From: Orobanche coerulescens
Lineage: Eukaryota; Streptophyta; Magnoliopsida; Lamiales; Orobanchaceae
Direction of reading: 5' to 3'
DNA length: 64,000 bases
NCBI GenBank assembly: GCA_033398695.1
Contig: CM065802.1
Coordinates: forward strand, 153,250,096-153,314,095
Shown here one piece after another: positions 1 to 9,704 of this stretch (position 1 is its first letter; every line of letters begins with the position of its first letter). The notes under the pieces are model-generated. The model saw only the letters and a list, made by a program, of their open reading frames with translations. It was not told the DNA's origin and made no database searches. The translations under genes and the position numbers were made by a program.

Positions 1-1280
1 CATATTCAAGTATCATATCATCCACCTATCGCAATTTTCCATCATTCATCTTCGAATCAAGGTAAAATCTCTTATAACCCTACCTTGGGGGATATAGGGG
101 ATTTCGGTTATATTGTTCGTTTTGCTCCGTGTTGTTTATTAATCCTTGATGGTTATGATTAATCTCGTTAGTGTTCTTGTTCTCCTACGAACTCATGGTG
201 TATTTCGTGATATTCGCGTAATCGAAAGGGTTTGGTTGCAATCCGCCCTCGTCGTTGTTTTGATGTGAATACGCATAAGTCGTAGGCGGGTTTTTGGGTT
301 TTTTCCAATTCCGTATTCATTTAGAATTGGTTGTGATTGTGTTCTTCATATCGTTAGGTTCGTGATTATCGGCTCCTAACGTCCGTCGGTGTTTTCCTTC
401 CGTTCGTTGCGTCGTCTATTATTCAAGGCAAGTATTTGTGGAAACATTTATGCTTAACGTGAAATGGTAATGTATATTGTGTGTGCTTTGCTCACCCCGG
501 GAGGGTCCGACGGGGCCTCAGGGGAATCTATGGCTTCGTCCTGGATTCATGAGTTTGTTTCGTGGCCAGCCTGGGAGGGTCCTTAGAGGCCTCGGGTGGG
601 ATTCGTGGCTTCGTCCCGGTCCTGGGTGACGTGTGTGCTTGGTTTGTTTTATGAATATGGCCAGCCCGGGAGGGTCCTTAGAGGCCTCGGGTGGGATTCG
701 TGGCTTCGTCCCGGTCCTAGGCAAATTGTTTGACTGTTTGATTCCGGAAAAGACATGTCTGGTTTTGGTTTTTGAAATCTTGGTGCATTGTACTATGAAA
801 CGTGTAAGCGATTGGTTTGCCTTGATTACTTGTACTAGCGTAATTGCTAACCCCTTTGGGGACCCGTTTTGGGGAAATTCTTGTTATGGATTTCAGGTTA
901 TGTTCTTCCTAGGACGAGCTACTGGGACGATGCGAGGATGTTGGCCAGGGTCGTTGACATGTGCATTTGGATCTTCTTATTTCTTTCGTCTACTTCGATT
1001 TGGTTGTTTCCCACTTTTATAAACATATAGATTGTACTCGCGAGTACTTAGGCATTTCATTTCGAACTTCGTTTTGTATTGACTCAAATTGCTATATTGT
1101 CGGTTGATGTTTATTACGCCGGTTTCTCCGGGCGTACCTTTATAGGTTGTATTATTTAAATGTGTGTCCTTGCTAACCGGGTTGGTTAGTCGAGTGGTGT
1201 TTTCCTTGTTTTAGCCTGGTGGGTCCCATGTAGGGGTCCACAGTGCTGTAATATACTCCGAATAACTCGGGGGTGTTACA
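1..1280 (+). repeat. 5' LTR of element I (3' portion only)
   Basis: This matches 7156-8434 of the 3' LTR almost base for base. It contains the R/U5 part: the donor-like AAG/GTAAAA at 59-67, a three-copy GC-rich module at 494-720, and the terminus GGGGTGTTACA at 1270-1280. It ends in TTACA, pairing with the TGTAA that opens the 3' LTR at 6185. The promoter and palindrome array of this LTR lie outside the window. No protein is expected here; open frames on either strand look incidental. Confidence 0.92.
494..720 (+). repeat. Three-copy U5 module (GGAGGGTCC...GGCCTC) in LTR I
   Basis: Three head-to-tail copies start near 494, 567 and 657. The last two are nearly identical (about 65 bp of core each, 90 bp apart) and share GGGAGGGTCCTTAGAGGCCT followed by a TGGCTTCGTCC stretch; the first is diverged. 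The same block lies at 7651-7877 and 13112-13340 in the other LTR I copies. Related two- or three-copy modules occur in LTRs of families II, III and IV. Confidence 0.75.
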
Positions 1281-1285
1281 GAAAA

Positions 1286-1297
1286 TGGTATCAGAGC
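1286..1297 (+). promoter_or_regulatory. Primer-binding site of element I (tRNA-iMet type)
   Basis: TGGTATCAGAGC begins five bases after the LTR terminus TTACA. This is the usual plant primer-binding site complementary to the 3' end of initiator tRNA-Met and marks the start of minus-strand DNA synthesis. Confidence 0.92.
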
Positions 1298-1520
1298 GCA
1301 CTAGGTTTATGGATACCTAGGCTTGTCGGTTATTTGGGTCTAGTTGTGTTTTGTCTTGCATATTGTCACGTCGCTGCCAGCATCTCGATACTTCCAGTGC
1401 TCGTAAGTTTTCTTATTCGGTCTGTTGTTTTCTTGCATTGTATTTCCGCTTTTCGAATCATAGTTTCTTTTTCCTCCCTTACTCATCATCAATATACTTC
1501 TGTTATCTCTTAACACCAGT

Positions 1521-4500
1521 ATGGATGCCGGAGGAAACCGTGGTCGTGGTCGTGGTCGTGGACGCAGCCGAGGACGTGGGGCAGCCGGTGGGGCGGCCAC
1601 GTCGCATTCTTCGGGAGCCGGCAGTACCGGTGACCGTCACAGTCATGCTTCTTCTCAGGAGCGCGCCGACCTTGGTATTGCGGCCGTTATGAAAATGGTA
1701 AACCAAATGGCGGCGATAGCCCAGGTGGTTCAGAACCCGGATCCGGCCCATGCTAATCGGGGCGGAGCAGACTGTTGGCTCCAAGATGTCATCAAGATGC
1801 ATCCTCCTCAGTTCTCGGGAGCATCAGACCCGATTGGCTGGGAGGGGTGGATCAAGGAGATATCCAAGGTCTTCGTTGCCACCAACTGTCCCGAGGACCG
1901 TAAGGTCCCTATTGCCCAGTACTTTCTCACTGGGGACGCTACAGATTGGTGGGAAGCCGTTGGGCCCAAAGACCATGTTGCTTCATGGGCCGAATTTCAG
2001 GAATTGATGGAGATCGAATATTGCCCGTGGCCGGTCAGACAGGCTCAAGTCCATGCTTTCTATGATGCTCAACCACGGGATATTCCCGTATCCCAAGCTA
2101 TTGCCGATTTTAACAAGGAGTTGGGCTATGTGAAGACCCAAGTTCTCGCAGAGAGCGACAAAATTTTCCATTTTTACAGGAGGATAAAATTGTCGATTCG
2201 AGACTACATGTCTGGGCTCGTCTGTACTACTTTGAAGGATTATCAGAGTCGAGCTCTTGCCTATGATATGTCAGTGATAGCCAGTGCGGCGGTCCGAGAG
2301 AGTAAGAAGCAGAATTCCGCTAGGAATTTCTCGGGTTACAAGGGTGGAAATCAGCAGAAATTTCACTCTGCAAACATTTCTACGGGCGGTTCGGCTTGTT
2401 TCTCTAGGAATTTTCGAGGTGCCGCCGGAACCCCCGTTCGTGATCCCACATGCTTTAACTGTGGCCAGCCTGGCCATAGGAACCGGGAGTTTCCTCGTCC
2501 GCCTTTGACTTGTCTTACTTGTGGTCAGTCGGGCCACAAGGCTTCTTTTTGTGAACAACTCAGACAGTTTCGTGGTGCCCGTTCTTCTCACCCAGTACCT
2601 ATGGAGCCGAGTGTGAACCAGGGCTCATTTGCTCCGCAGCCTCCGCCGAGTGCCGGTCGAGGTAGAGGTCGGGGTCAGCCCGCTAGAGGAGGAGCTTCCA
2701 GTGTCGGCTCTGCCCAGCCACGTATCTATGAGATGAGGAGGGCCGATGATCCAGCGGCCACTGTGGCGACAGGTACCGTTCATATCCATTCCCATCCTGT
2801 CCGTGTGATTTTTGATTCGGGTGCTACGCACTCATTCATTTATCTAGAGTGTGTACGCCGTTTGAGTCTCGACTGCTTATCACCTTGCGAGCCTTTCATC
2901 GTTAAACTACCTAGCGGTGATAGAATTGTCGGTGATCGAGAGGTCCGGGACTGTTCTGTGTTTATTTGTGAGAGGGCTTGGCTCTCTAATCTTATTGTCG
3001 TGGGTATTGAGGGTGAGGATTTGATCCTCAGGGACGATTGGCTCGAGCGGCATGGCGCAATCATGAACTACCGCATGAGAATCATCACTATGTTAGCCGA
3101 TGATGGCACCGAGCACTCTTTCGCGGGGCGAAAGAGGGGAAACCAGAAGTTCGTTATTAACGCCTTGAACGCGATGAGGCCCCTGCGAAAGGGGTGTACT
3201 GATTATTGGTGTTATGCTTTGAAGGCAGAGGATGGAGGAGTCGAGTTTTCATCGATTCCAGTCCTTAGTGAGTTTCCTGATGTATTTCCTGACGAGTTAC
3301 CGGGATTGCCACCGGCTCGTGAGGTCGAGTTTGCTATAGATTTAGAGCCGGGAGCGGCTCTGATTTCGAAGGCGCCGTATCGCATGGCACCTTCAGAAAT
3401 GGCCGAGTTGAAGAAGCAGTTGAGTGATTTTCTTGAGTCGGGGTATGTTCGACCGAGCGCCTCGCCTTGGGGCGCACCGGTCCTATTTGTTCGTAAGAAG
3501 GATGGTTCACTGCGTTTGTGTATCGACTATCGCGAACTGAACAAGGTGACCATCAAGAACAAGTATCCTTTGCCGAGGATTGATGACTTGTTCGATCAGT
3601 TGCAGGGAGCGGCAGTATTCTCGAAGATTGATTTGAGGTCGGGGTACTATCAGCTCCGGGTGAGGGAGTCCGATGTGCCGAAAACAGCTTTTCGGATGAG
3701 ATACGGACATTATGAGTTTGTAGTTATGCCCTTCGGGTTAACTAATGCGCCGACGGTGTTCATGAAGTTGATGAACAAAGTTATTATTGAGTATTTGGAC
3801 AAGTGTGTCGTCGTCTTCATTGACGATATTCTTATTTATTCGAGGAGCGAGGAAGAGCATGCCCATCATTTGCGAGTAGTGTTAGACATTTTGAGAACCG
3901 AGCAACTCTATGCAAAGTTCTCGAAATGTGAGTTCTGGCTGAAGGAAGTGATGTTTTTAGGTCATGTGATTTCAGCCGAAGGGGTTCGTGTGGATCCGCA
4001 TAAGATCGAGGTAGTGTTGGATTGGGCACCGCCCAAGAACGTGAAGAAAGTTCGTAGTTTCTTGGGTTTAGCTGGCTACTACCGTAGGTTCGTCGAGGGT
4101 TTCTCGAAACTGGCTCGGCCACTTACACAGTTGCTCCAGAAGTCCGAGAAGTTCGTCTGGAATGACTAGAGGCAGTCGAGTTTTGAGGAACTGAAGAGAC
4201 GTTTGACTTCGGCTCCGATTCTGGCGTTGCCGTGTGGCAACAGGGGTTTTGCTGTTTATAGTGATGCTTCGGGTCAGGGTCTTGGGTGTGTGTTGATGCA
4301 GCACGGCAAGACCATTGCTTATGCGTCGAGACAGTTGAGGCTCTATGAGCTTAACTACCCTACTCATGATTTGGAGTTAGCAGCAGTCGTTTTTGCGCTC
4401 AAGATTTGGCGTCACTATCTTTTCGGCTCTGCATGTCAGATTTTTACCGATCATAAAAGTCTGAAATACATATTTACTCAGCGGGAGTTGAATATGAGGC

Positions 4501-6149
4501 ATATGAGGTGGTTAGAGTTAATTAAGGATTATGACCTCGAAATCCTTTATCATTCGGGCAAGGCGAACGTCGTGGCCGACGCCTTGAGTCGGAAACCGGT
4601 TGCGTTGCGAACTCTTGAGATCCTTACGTCTCAGTCTGAGCTTCGTCAAGTTTTGATCGAGTTAGATGTTGAGGTTTTGTTGCCTGGAGGTGTCAGGCAA
4701 CTTTGTGCTTTAGAGATTTCGTCGTCTTTGATCGATGAAATTAAGCTGAAGCAGTTGGAGGATCCGATGATTACTCAAGTCCGAGAGAATGTTCTTATGG
4801 GAAAGTCTCCTGGCTTTGTGATTCACGAGGATGGTTTTTTGAGATTTCAGAGTCGGCTTTGTGTACCGAGCGACTCAGAGTTGAGACAGAGTATTTTGCA
4901 CGAGGCCCATGCTACACCTTACTCCGTTCATCCTGGTTCGAGTAAGATGTACAAGGACCTGAGAAGGAATTTCTGGTGGAATGATAAGAAGGAGGAGGTC
5001 GCGCAGTTTGTAGCGAGATGTTTGACTTGTCAGCAGGTCAAAATCGAGCATCAGCGACCGGCTGGGTTATTGCAGTCACTTCCCGTCCCGGAATGGAAAT
5101 GGGAAGATATATCGATGGATTTCATTACGAGTTTGCCGAGATCGAGGTCGAGCATGAATATGGTATGGGTGATTGTTGATCGTCTGACCAAGTCGGCACA
5201 TTTTCTGGGCATCAAGGACACTTGGGGCCCGGAGAAGTTGGCTCGTGTGTTTATCGCGCAGATTGTGAGGCTCCACGGTACTCCGAAGTCTATTGTTTCG
5301 GATCGTGATGGCCATTTTGTATCGCACTTTTGGCAGGATGTGCATAAGGCGTTGGGTACTCGTTTGCGTTTGAGTACCTCTTTTCATCCTCAGTCAGATG
5401 GATAGTCGGAACGCACTATCCAGACGTTCGAGGATATGTTGCGTGCGTGCGCTCTCGATTGGAGCAGCAACTGGGAGGAGCATTTGCCATTGATCGAATT
5501 TACGTACAACAACAGTTGGCACACGTCGATTCGGATGGCACCGTATGAGGCACTTTATGGGCGGCGATGTCGATCACCGATTTGTTGGAATGAGGCGTCC
5601 GATTTGGTCGGGACCGAGCCGGATATCGTTTTAGAGACGAGGCGGAAGATAGAATTAATTCGGGAGCGGATGTTGACTGCCCAGTCGAAGTCATATGCCG
5701 ATGTCCATCGTCGACCTTTAGAATTCGAGGTGGGAGAGCACGTTTTACTAAAGGTGTCGCCGACGAGAGGAGTTTTCCGTTTCGGGAAAAAGGGGAAGTT
5801 GAGTCCGAGATTTATTGGGCCCTTCGAGATTCTCGAGCGAGTCGGTGGGTTAGCATACCTTTTGGCGTTACCCCCGGCCTTGAGTCATGTTCATAGCGTT
5901 TTTCATGTTTCCCAGCTGAGGAAATATGTCCCAGATCCTAGTCACGTCATCGATTATGTTGAAATTGATGTCGCCGAGGATATTACTTTTGAGGAGCGTC
6001 CCTTGAAGATTTTGGAACATCACGAAACGGCGAGGCATAAGACCATCCCTTTGGTCAAGTTGCAGTGGTCGAGACACGGTGTCGAGGAGGCAACTTTGGA
6101 AACCGCGGATAACATGCGTGCTAAGTACCCTGAGTTGTTTGTTTCTTAA
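1521..6149 (+). pseudogene. gag-pol: Element I gag-pol polyprotein, broken by two in-frame stops
   Basis: A single frame of 1543 codons encodes Gag, protease, reverse transcriptase, RNase H, integrase and chromodomain. The start ATG at 1521 follows a polypyrimidine stretch and CAG, and opens an Arg/Gly-rich N terminus. Landmarks: Gag capsid-type region about residues 95-260; zinc knuckles near 311 (CFNCGQPGH; the last Cys is replaced by Phe) and 331 (CLTCGQSGH, intact); protease DSGATHSF near 432; RT FIDD at 766-769; RNase H starting near 912; integrase zinc finger with HPGSS and CLTC; integrase DDE residues; then a chromodomain ending at the TAA at 6147. TAG stops lie at 4167-4169, between RT and RNase H, and at 5403-5405, just before the integrase Glu. 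The second replaces a CAG present in element III. A 6-base in-frame deletion near 5685 also separates it from its relatives. The copy cannot make a full polyprotein. Confidence 0.9.
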
Positions 6150-6184
6150 GTTTCGGGACGAAACTTGTTTTTAGAGGGGTAGAA
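6148..6184 (+). promoter_or_regulatory. Post-stop hairpin and polypurine tract of element I
   Basis: Directly overlapping the pol stop codon is a perfect inverted repeat, AAGTTTCG-GGA-CGAAACTT (6148-6166). A purine-rich TTAGAGGGGTAGAA follows and abuts the LTR start at 6185. The polypurine tract primes plus-strand DNA. The hairpin recurs at the same place in elements III, V and the non-coding LARD, which suggests a cis function. Confidence 0.8.
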
Positions 6185-6715
6185 TGTAATATCCGCATTT
6201 TTCTTCTTTTTCCGATAGTGCCGTTTTGGTGTATTTTCATTTTTAGTAGCTCGCTTGTAACCATATCGACATTTTGAATCTATGTTATTCTTGGAGTTTC
6301 TCCATTTGGACGATCTTCGGTGATGTTTTGATATGATTCTGTTTTATGTCATGTATTATGGCATGGACGTTCGATTCTCGTATAACCCATTCGCTTTTGT
6401 AATTTCTTTGGTTGCACGAGTTCGTATAGTTGAGTTGTTCGTGTTGTGAGTTTCGTTTTGTTAATCCGACGTCGTATCGCGATTTTTGGACGTTTGGGCC
6501 GTTTCGTAATTTCCCTGAGTTTAGGGTATTCTTGTTATCTTTGTTGTTCCTGAGCCTTCGGGCATCCAGAATCACGCTTCATCATAACGCTTTGGTTTCT
6601 GACTCAAATCCGTGGTGATTGTATCCATTGGTCGTTGTTACGCCTTGGTACTTTTTCGATCAATTCTCGTCGAGTAGTCACTTCAGTCCTGGACTGTTTG
6701 CTGTCCCAGGCTGTG

Positions 6716-7024
6716 TTACGGCCATAAGCCAGCTTCATTACGGCCGTAATATTAGTGAGTTACAGCCGTAGGCATTCCTTTTTACGGCCGTAACAAGGCT
6801 TCGTTTCTTGCCTCCTGGTCCAGTTCTGAGTTACGGGCGTATCATGTTTAAGTTACGGCCGTAAGTATTGATACGGCCGTAATGTGTTCTTGATACGGCC
6901 GTTTGTGTCATTCGTCATATTGCCCAGTTTTCTCTCTAGAGGCCAGTTACGGCCGTAAGAGAGACAAGTTACGGCCGTAATGTTCCTATGTTACGGCCGT
7001 ATGTGGGGTGTGTTACGGCCGTAA
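6716..7024 (+). promoter_or_regulatory. Array of 12 palindromes TTACGGCCGTAA, 3 groups of 4 at 22-bp pitch
   Basis: Twelve-base palindromes (several with one or two changes) start at 6716, 6738, 6760, 6782; 6831, 6853, 6871, 6893; and 6947, 6969, 6991, 7013. Within the first and third groups every step is exactly 22 bases; one step in the middle group is 18. Groups begin 115 and 116 bases apart. The array ends 12 bases before the TATA box. This layout suggests binding sites for a dimeric protein on one face of the helix, an inference from spacing and symmetry. Confidence 0.85.
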
Positions 7025-7027
7025 CAC

Positions 7028-7049
7028 CTGCCAGTATATAAACTGGCAG
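7028..7049 (+). promoter_or_regulatory. TATA box inside an 8-bp inverted repeat (LTR I promoter)
   Basis: Arms CTGCCAGT (7028-7035) and ACTGGCAG (7042-7049) are perfect reverse complements around ATATAA, giving TATATAAA. It sits one 22-base step beyond the last palindrome of the array. Transcription would be expected to begin about 25-35 bases downstream. It is repeated in the duplicated LTR at 12491-12512. Confidence 0.75.
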
Positions 7050-8434
7050 CGGCCCAGTTTTTCCTCATTTCTCACATCTCTCTTTTCTCTTCACGACGGG
7101 AGCGATGGCAGAGGCTAGGGTTCGACCGATTTTGATCCAAACTCCATTGTAAGGGCATATTCAAGTATCATATCATCCACCTATCGCTAATCATCCATCA
7201 TTCATCTTCGAATCAAGGTAAAATCTCTTATAACCCTACCTTGGGGGATTTGGGGGATTTCGGTTATATTGTTCGTTTTGCTCCGTGTTGTTTATTAATC
7301 CTTGATGGTTATGATTAATCGCGTTAGTGTTCTTGTTCTCCTACGAACTCATGGTGTATTTCGTGATATTTGTGTAATCGAGAGGGTTTGGTTGCGATCC
7401 GCCCTCATCGTTGTTTTGATGTGAATACGCATAAGTCGTAGACAGGTTTTTGGGTGTTTTCCAATTCCGTATTCGTTTAGAATTGGTTGTGATTGTGTTC
7501 TTCGTATCGTTAGGTTCGTGATTATCGGCTCCTAACGTCCATCGGTGTTTTCCTTCCGTTCGTTGCGTCGTCTATTATTCAAGGCAAGTATTTGTGGAAA
7601 CCTTTATGCTTAACGTGAAATGGTAATGTATATTGTGTGTGCTTTGCTCACCCCGGGAGGGTCTGATGGGGCCTCGGGGGAATCTATGGCTTCGTCCTGG
7701 ATTCATGAGTTTGTTTCGCGGCCAGCCCGGGAGGGTCCTTAGAGGCCTCGGGTGGGATTCGTGGCTTCGTCCCGGTCCTGGGTGACGTGTGTGCTTGGTT
7801 TGTTTTATGAATATGGCCAGACCGAGAGGGTCCTTAGAGGCCTCGGGTGGGATTCGTGGCTTCGTCCCGATCCTAGGCAAATTGTTTGACTGTTTGATTC
7901 CGTAAAAGACATGTCTGGTTTTGGTTTTTGAAATATTGGTGCATTGTACTATGAAACGTGCAAGCGATTGGTTTGCCTTGATTACGTGTACTAGCGTAAT
8001 TGATAACCCCTTTGGGGACCCGTTTTGGGGAAATTCTTGTTATGGATTTCAGTTTATGTTCTTAGGACGAGCGGCCAGGACGATGCGAGGATGTTGGCCA
8101 GGGTCGTTGACATGTGCATTTGGGTCTTCTTATTTCTTTCGTCTACTTCGATTTGGTTGTTTCCCACTTTTATAAACATATAGATTGTACTCGCGAGTAC
8201 TTATGCTTTTCATTTCGAACTTCGTTTTGTATTGACTCAAATGGCTATATTGTCGGTTGATGTTTATTACGCCGGTTGCTCCGGGCGTACGTTTATGGGT
8301 TGTATTATTTAAATGTGTGTCCTTGCTAACCGGGTTGGTTAGTCGAGTGGTGTTTTCCTTGTTTTAGCCTGGTGGGTCCCATGTAGGGGGTCCACGGCGC
8401 TTTAATATACTCCGAATATCTCGGGGGTGTTACA

Positions 8435-9348
8435 GATTGTACTGTTCTTCCCCCCATTTAATATGCGCTCATGTCTTAGTGAGGACGTCCTCAATTGTTC
8501 TACAAGGATACTTGGTGAGGTCCTTTTAGAGGTCCGAGGAGGAGTCCTTTCGTGAAGGCAGTGATGGCTGTCTAAGTATTGAAATTAGTTATGCACAATT
8601 TCTCCCGGTTGAAAAGCCATCTATAGTCCCGAAGGGACTCTCCGCATCGCTGTACTATGGCGTATAGATCTTTAGAAATCTTCTCCAATTTCCTGTTGCT
8701 CACATATTGTTGGATAAAATATCTGTTAGCTGGGCGAGACTGGAAATGGAATAATTAGGTAAATTTTTATACCACTAGAGGGTCGCTCCTGTCAAACTAG
8801 AACCGAACCCCTTACACATGCAAGCCTGTCGCAATTCACATGGAATAGCAGTGGTGACCATCCTCTATTTGTATTGGGCAATATGGTCGCTTGGGTCGGT
8901 TGTTCCATCAAACATCTGCATGGTCGGTACGTTGAACTTGTTGGGCATCTCCAATGATGCTATCTCATCAACAAAAAAGAGTCAGATAACAGTTCTCTGA
9001 GATCTTGTGTATCGATGTTGGAACACCCGAAATTCTCTAGATGAGGCCTCCATCTCAGCCAACTTACGTGCCATGTCTGCTTCTTTGATTGTGTAAGACG
9101 TTGACATGGGAGGTAGAGTTGGCTCGTGGGTGATTTCAAGATTCTCACTTCAGGCGCAGGAAGCTCCGGGTTCGATCCTTGGTGCATCACCAGAATCTAT
9201 CCCTTGGCTAGACCCAGTTGTGGCATTGTTGGCGCCGGTTGCAGTGAAGATCGCATCGCCCATTTATCCTCTAGTAACCTTCTGTCTTTTCGTAATGGGT
9301 TGTTCGAGTGTTGGTTTATGTTCAACTGCAAGGACGGTCACATGACCT
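8435..9348 (-). pseudogene. gag: Family II gag fragment (Tat/Retand-like), first duplicate
   Basis: Read on the minus strand the segment encodes a Ty3/Gypsy Gag of the type with a conserved MFDGTTDPSDHIAQYKQRM stretch (near 8920-8860), followed by motifs such as WYKNLPN and a SLRDYSWLFNREK region. Several stops and frame changes break it. Element I is inserted at its 3'-proximal (left) end and the duplication junction at 9348 cuts its 5' end. It is almost identical to 13902-14815 and a close relative of 31283-32190. The gag type belongs to the Tat lineage rather than to chromoviruses, by motif recognition. Confidence 0.8.
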
Positions 9349-9704
9349 CCATTCATATTTCTTTCAGTTTTTGCTGTTAAAACAAGACGTATAAGGAGTA
9401 CTAATGTTGTTACAATTGTTATTTACAGTGGATTTTTTGCTGTATAAGAGATTACTTTCAGAAAGCAATTGATAGGTTGAGAATACAAAAACAGAAGAAG
9501 CAAGGGAGATAATATCAACTTTTGGAGAATTTTACTAGGAGTGTTGGAGCGAATTTGAAAACAGATCAAACACACCGAATCGACCCGAATCAAATCGTAA
9601 AGCCCCAATAGAACAAAGAATGGAATAAGAAAACTAAAATCAAAACTGAAAAGTTTGATTCGAATTCGAGACAAACCAGTCTGAAATCCTACTAACAGAT
9701 CAAA
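9349..9704. other. 356-bp filler between tandem units A and B
   Basis: Unit A stops after CATGACCT at 9348 and unit B resumes at CAGGGG (9705). The intervening 356 bases match neither neighbour nor anything else I recognise in the window. It is AT-rich, with no clear reading frame, terminal inverted repeat or RNA gene. Filler DNA of this kind is typical of end-joining repair, but its source is unknown. Confidence 0.7.

Larger units (their letters stand above)
1..8434 (+). mobile_element. Element I: Ty3/Gypsy chromodomain retrotransposon (Tekay/Del-like), 5' LTR cut by window
   Basis: Order seen is partial 5' LTR (1-1280), primer-binding site, one gag-pol frame (1521-6149), hairpin plus polypurine tract, and complete 3' LTR (6185-8434). 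Base 1 aligns with base 7156 of the 3' LTR, so roughly 970 bp of the 5' LTR lie left of the window. LTRs of about 2.2 kb, RNase H before integrase, and a C-terminal chromodomain point to the Tekay/Del group of plant chromoviruses; the clade is inferred from these traits, not from a tree. The right flank begins GATTG inside family II gag, the expected right target-site copy; the left copy is outside the window. The coding frame is interrupted by two stops, so this copy is not autonomous. Confidence 0.9.
6185..8434 (+). repeat. 3' LTR of element I (2250 bp)
   Basis: It starts TGTAATATCC and ends GGGTGTTACA, so the ends form TGTAA/TTACA. Inside, in order: about 530 bp of U3, the palindrome array 6716-7024, a TATA box within an inverted repeat (7028-7049), the donor-like AAG/GTAAAA with GT at 7218-7219, the three-copy U5 module (7651-7877) and the U5 terminus. 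It is flanked left by a polypurine tract and right by family II gag. Confidence 0.93.
4241..9348 (+). repeat. Tandem duplication, unit A
   Basis: This segment (RNase H onward of element I, its LTR, and family II gag) is repeated in the same orientation at 9705-14815, offset about 5465 bases, with few differences. The second pol copy also shares the TAG before the integrase Glu. Unit A is the original context, because its left side is continuous with the rest of element I. Confidence 0.9.

Noticed and set aside
518..1022. Open frames on both strands of LTR I
   Set aside because: They lie over the U5 tandem module, repeat in every LTR copy, and have no domain features.
6716..7024. Regularly spaced palindromic repeats that superficially look like a CRISPR array
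   Set aside because: Repeats are 12 bp with about 10-bp gaps, sit inside a plant LTR upstream of a TATA box, and have no cas genes; the gaps are not spacer-like in length.
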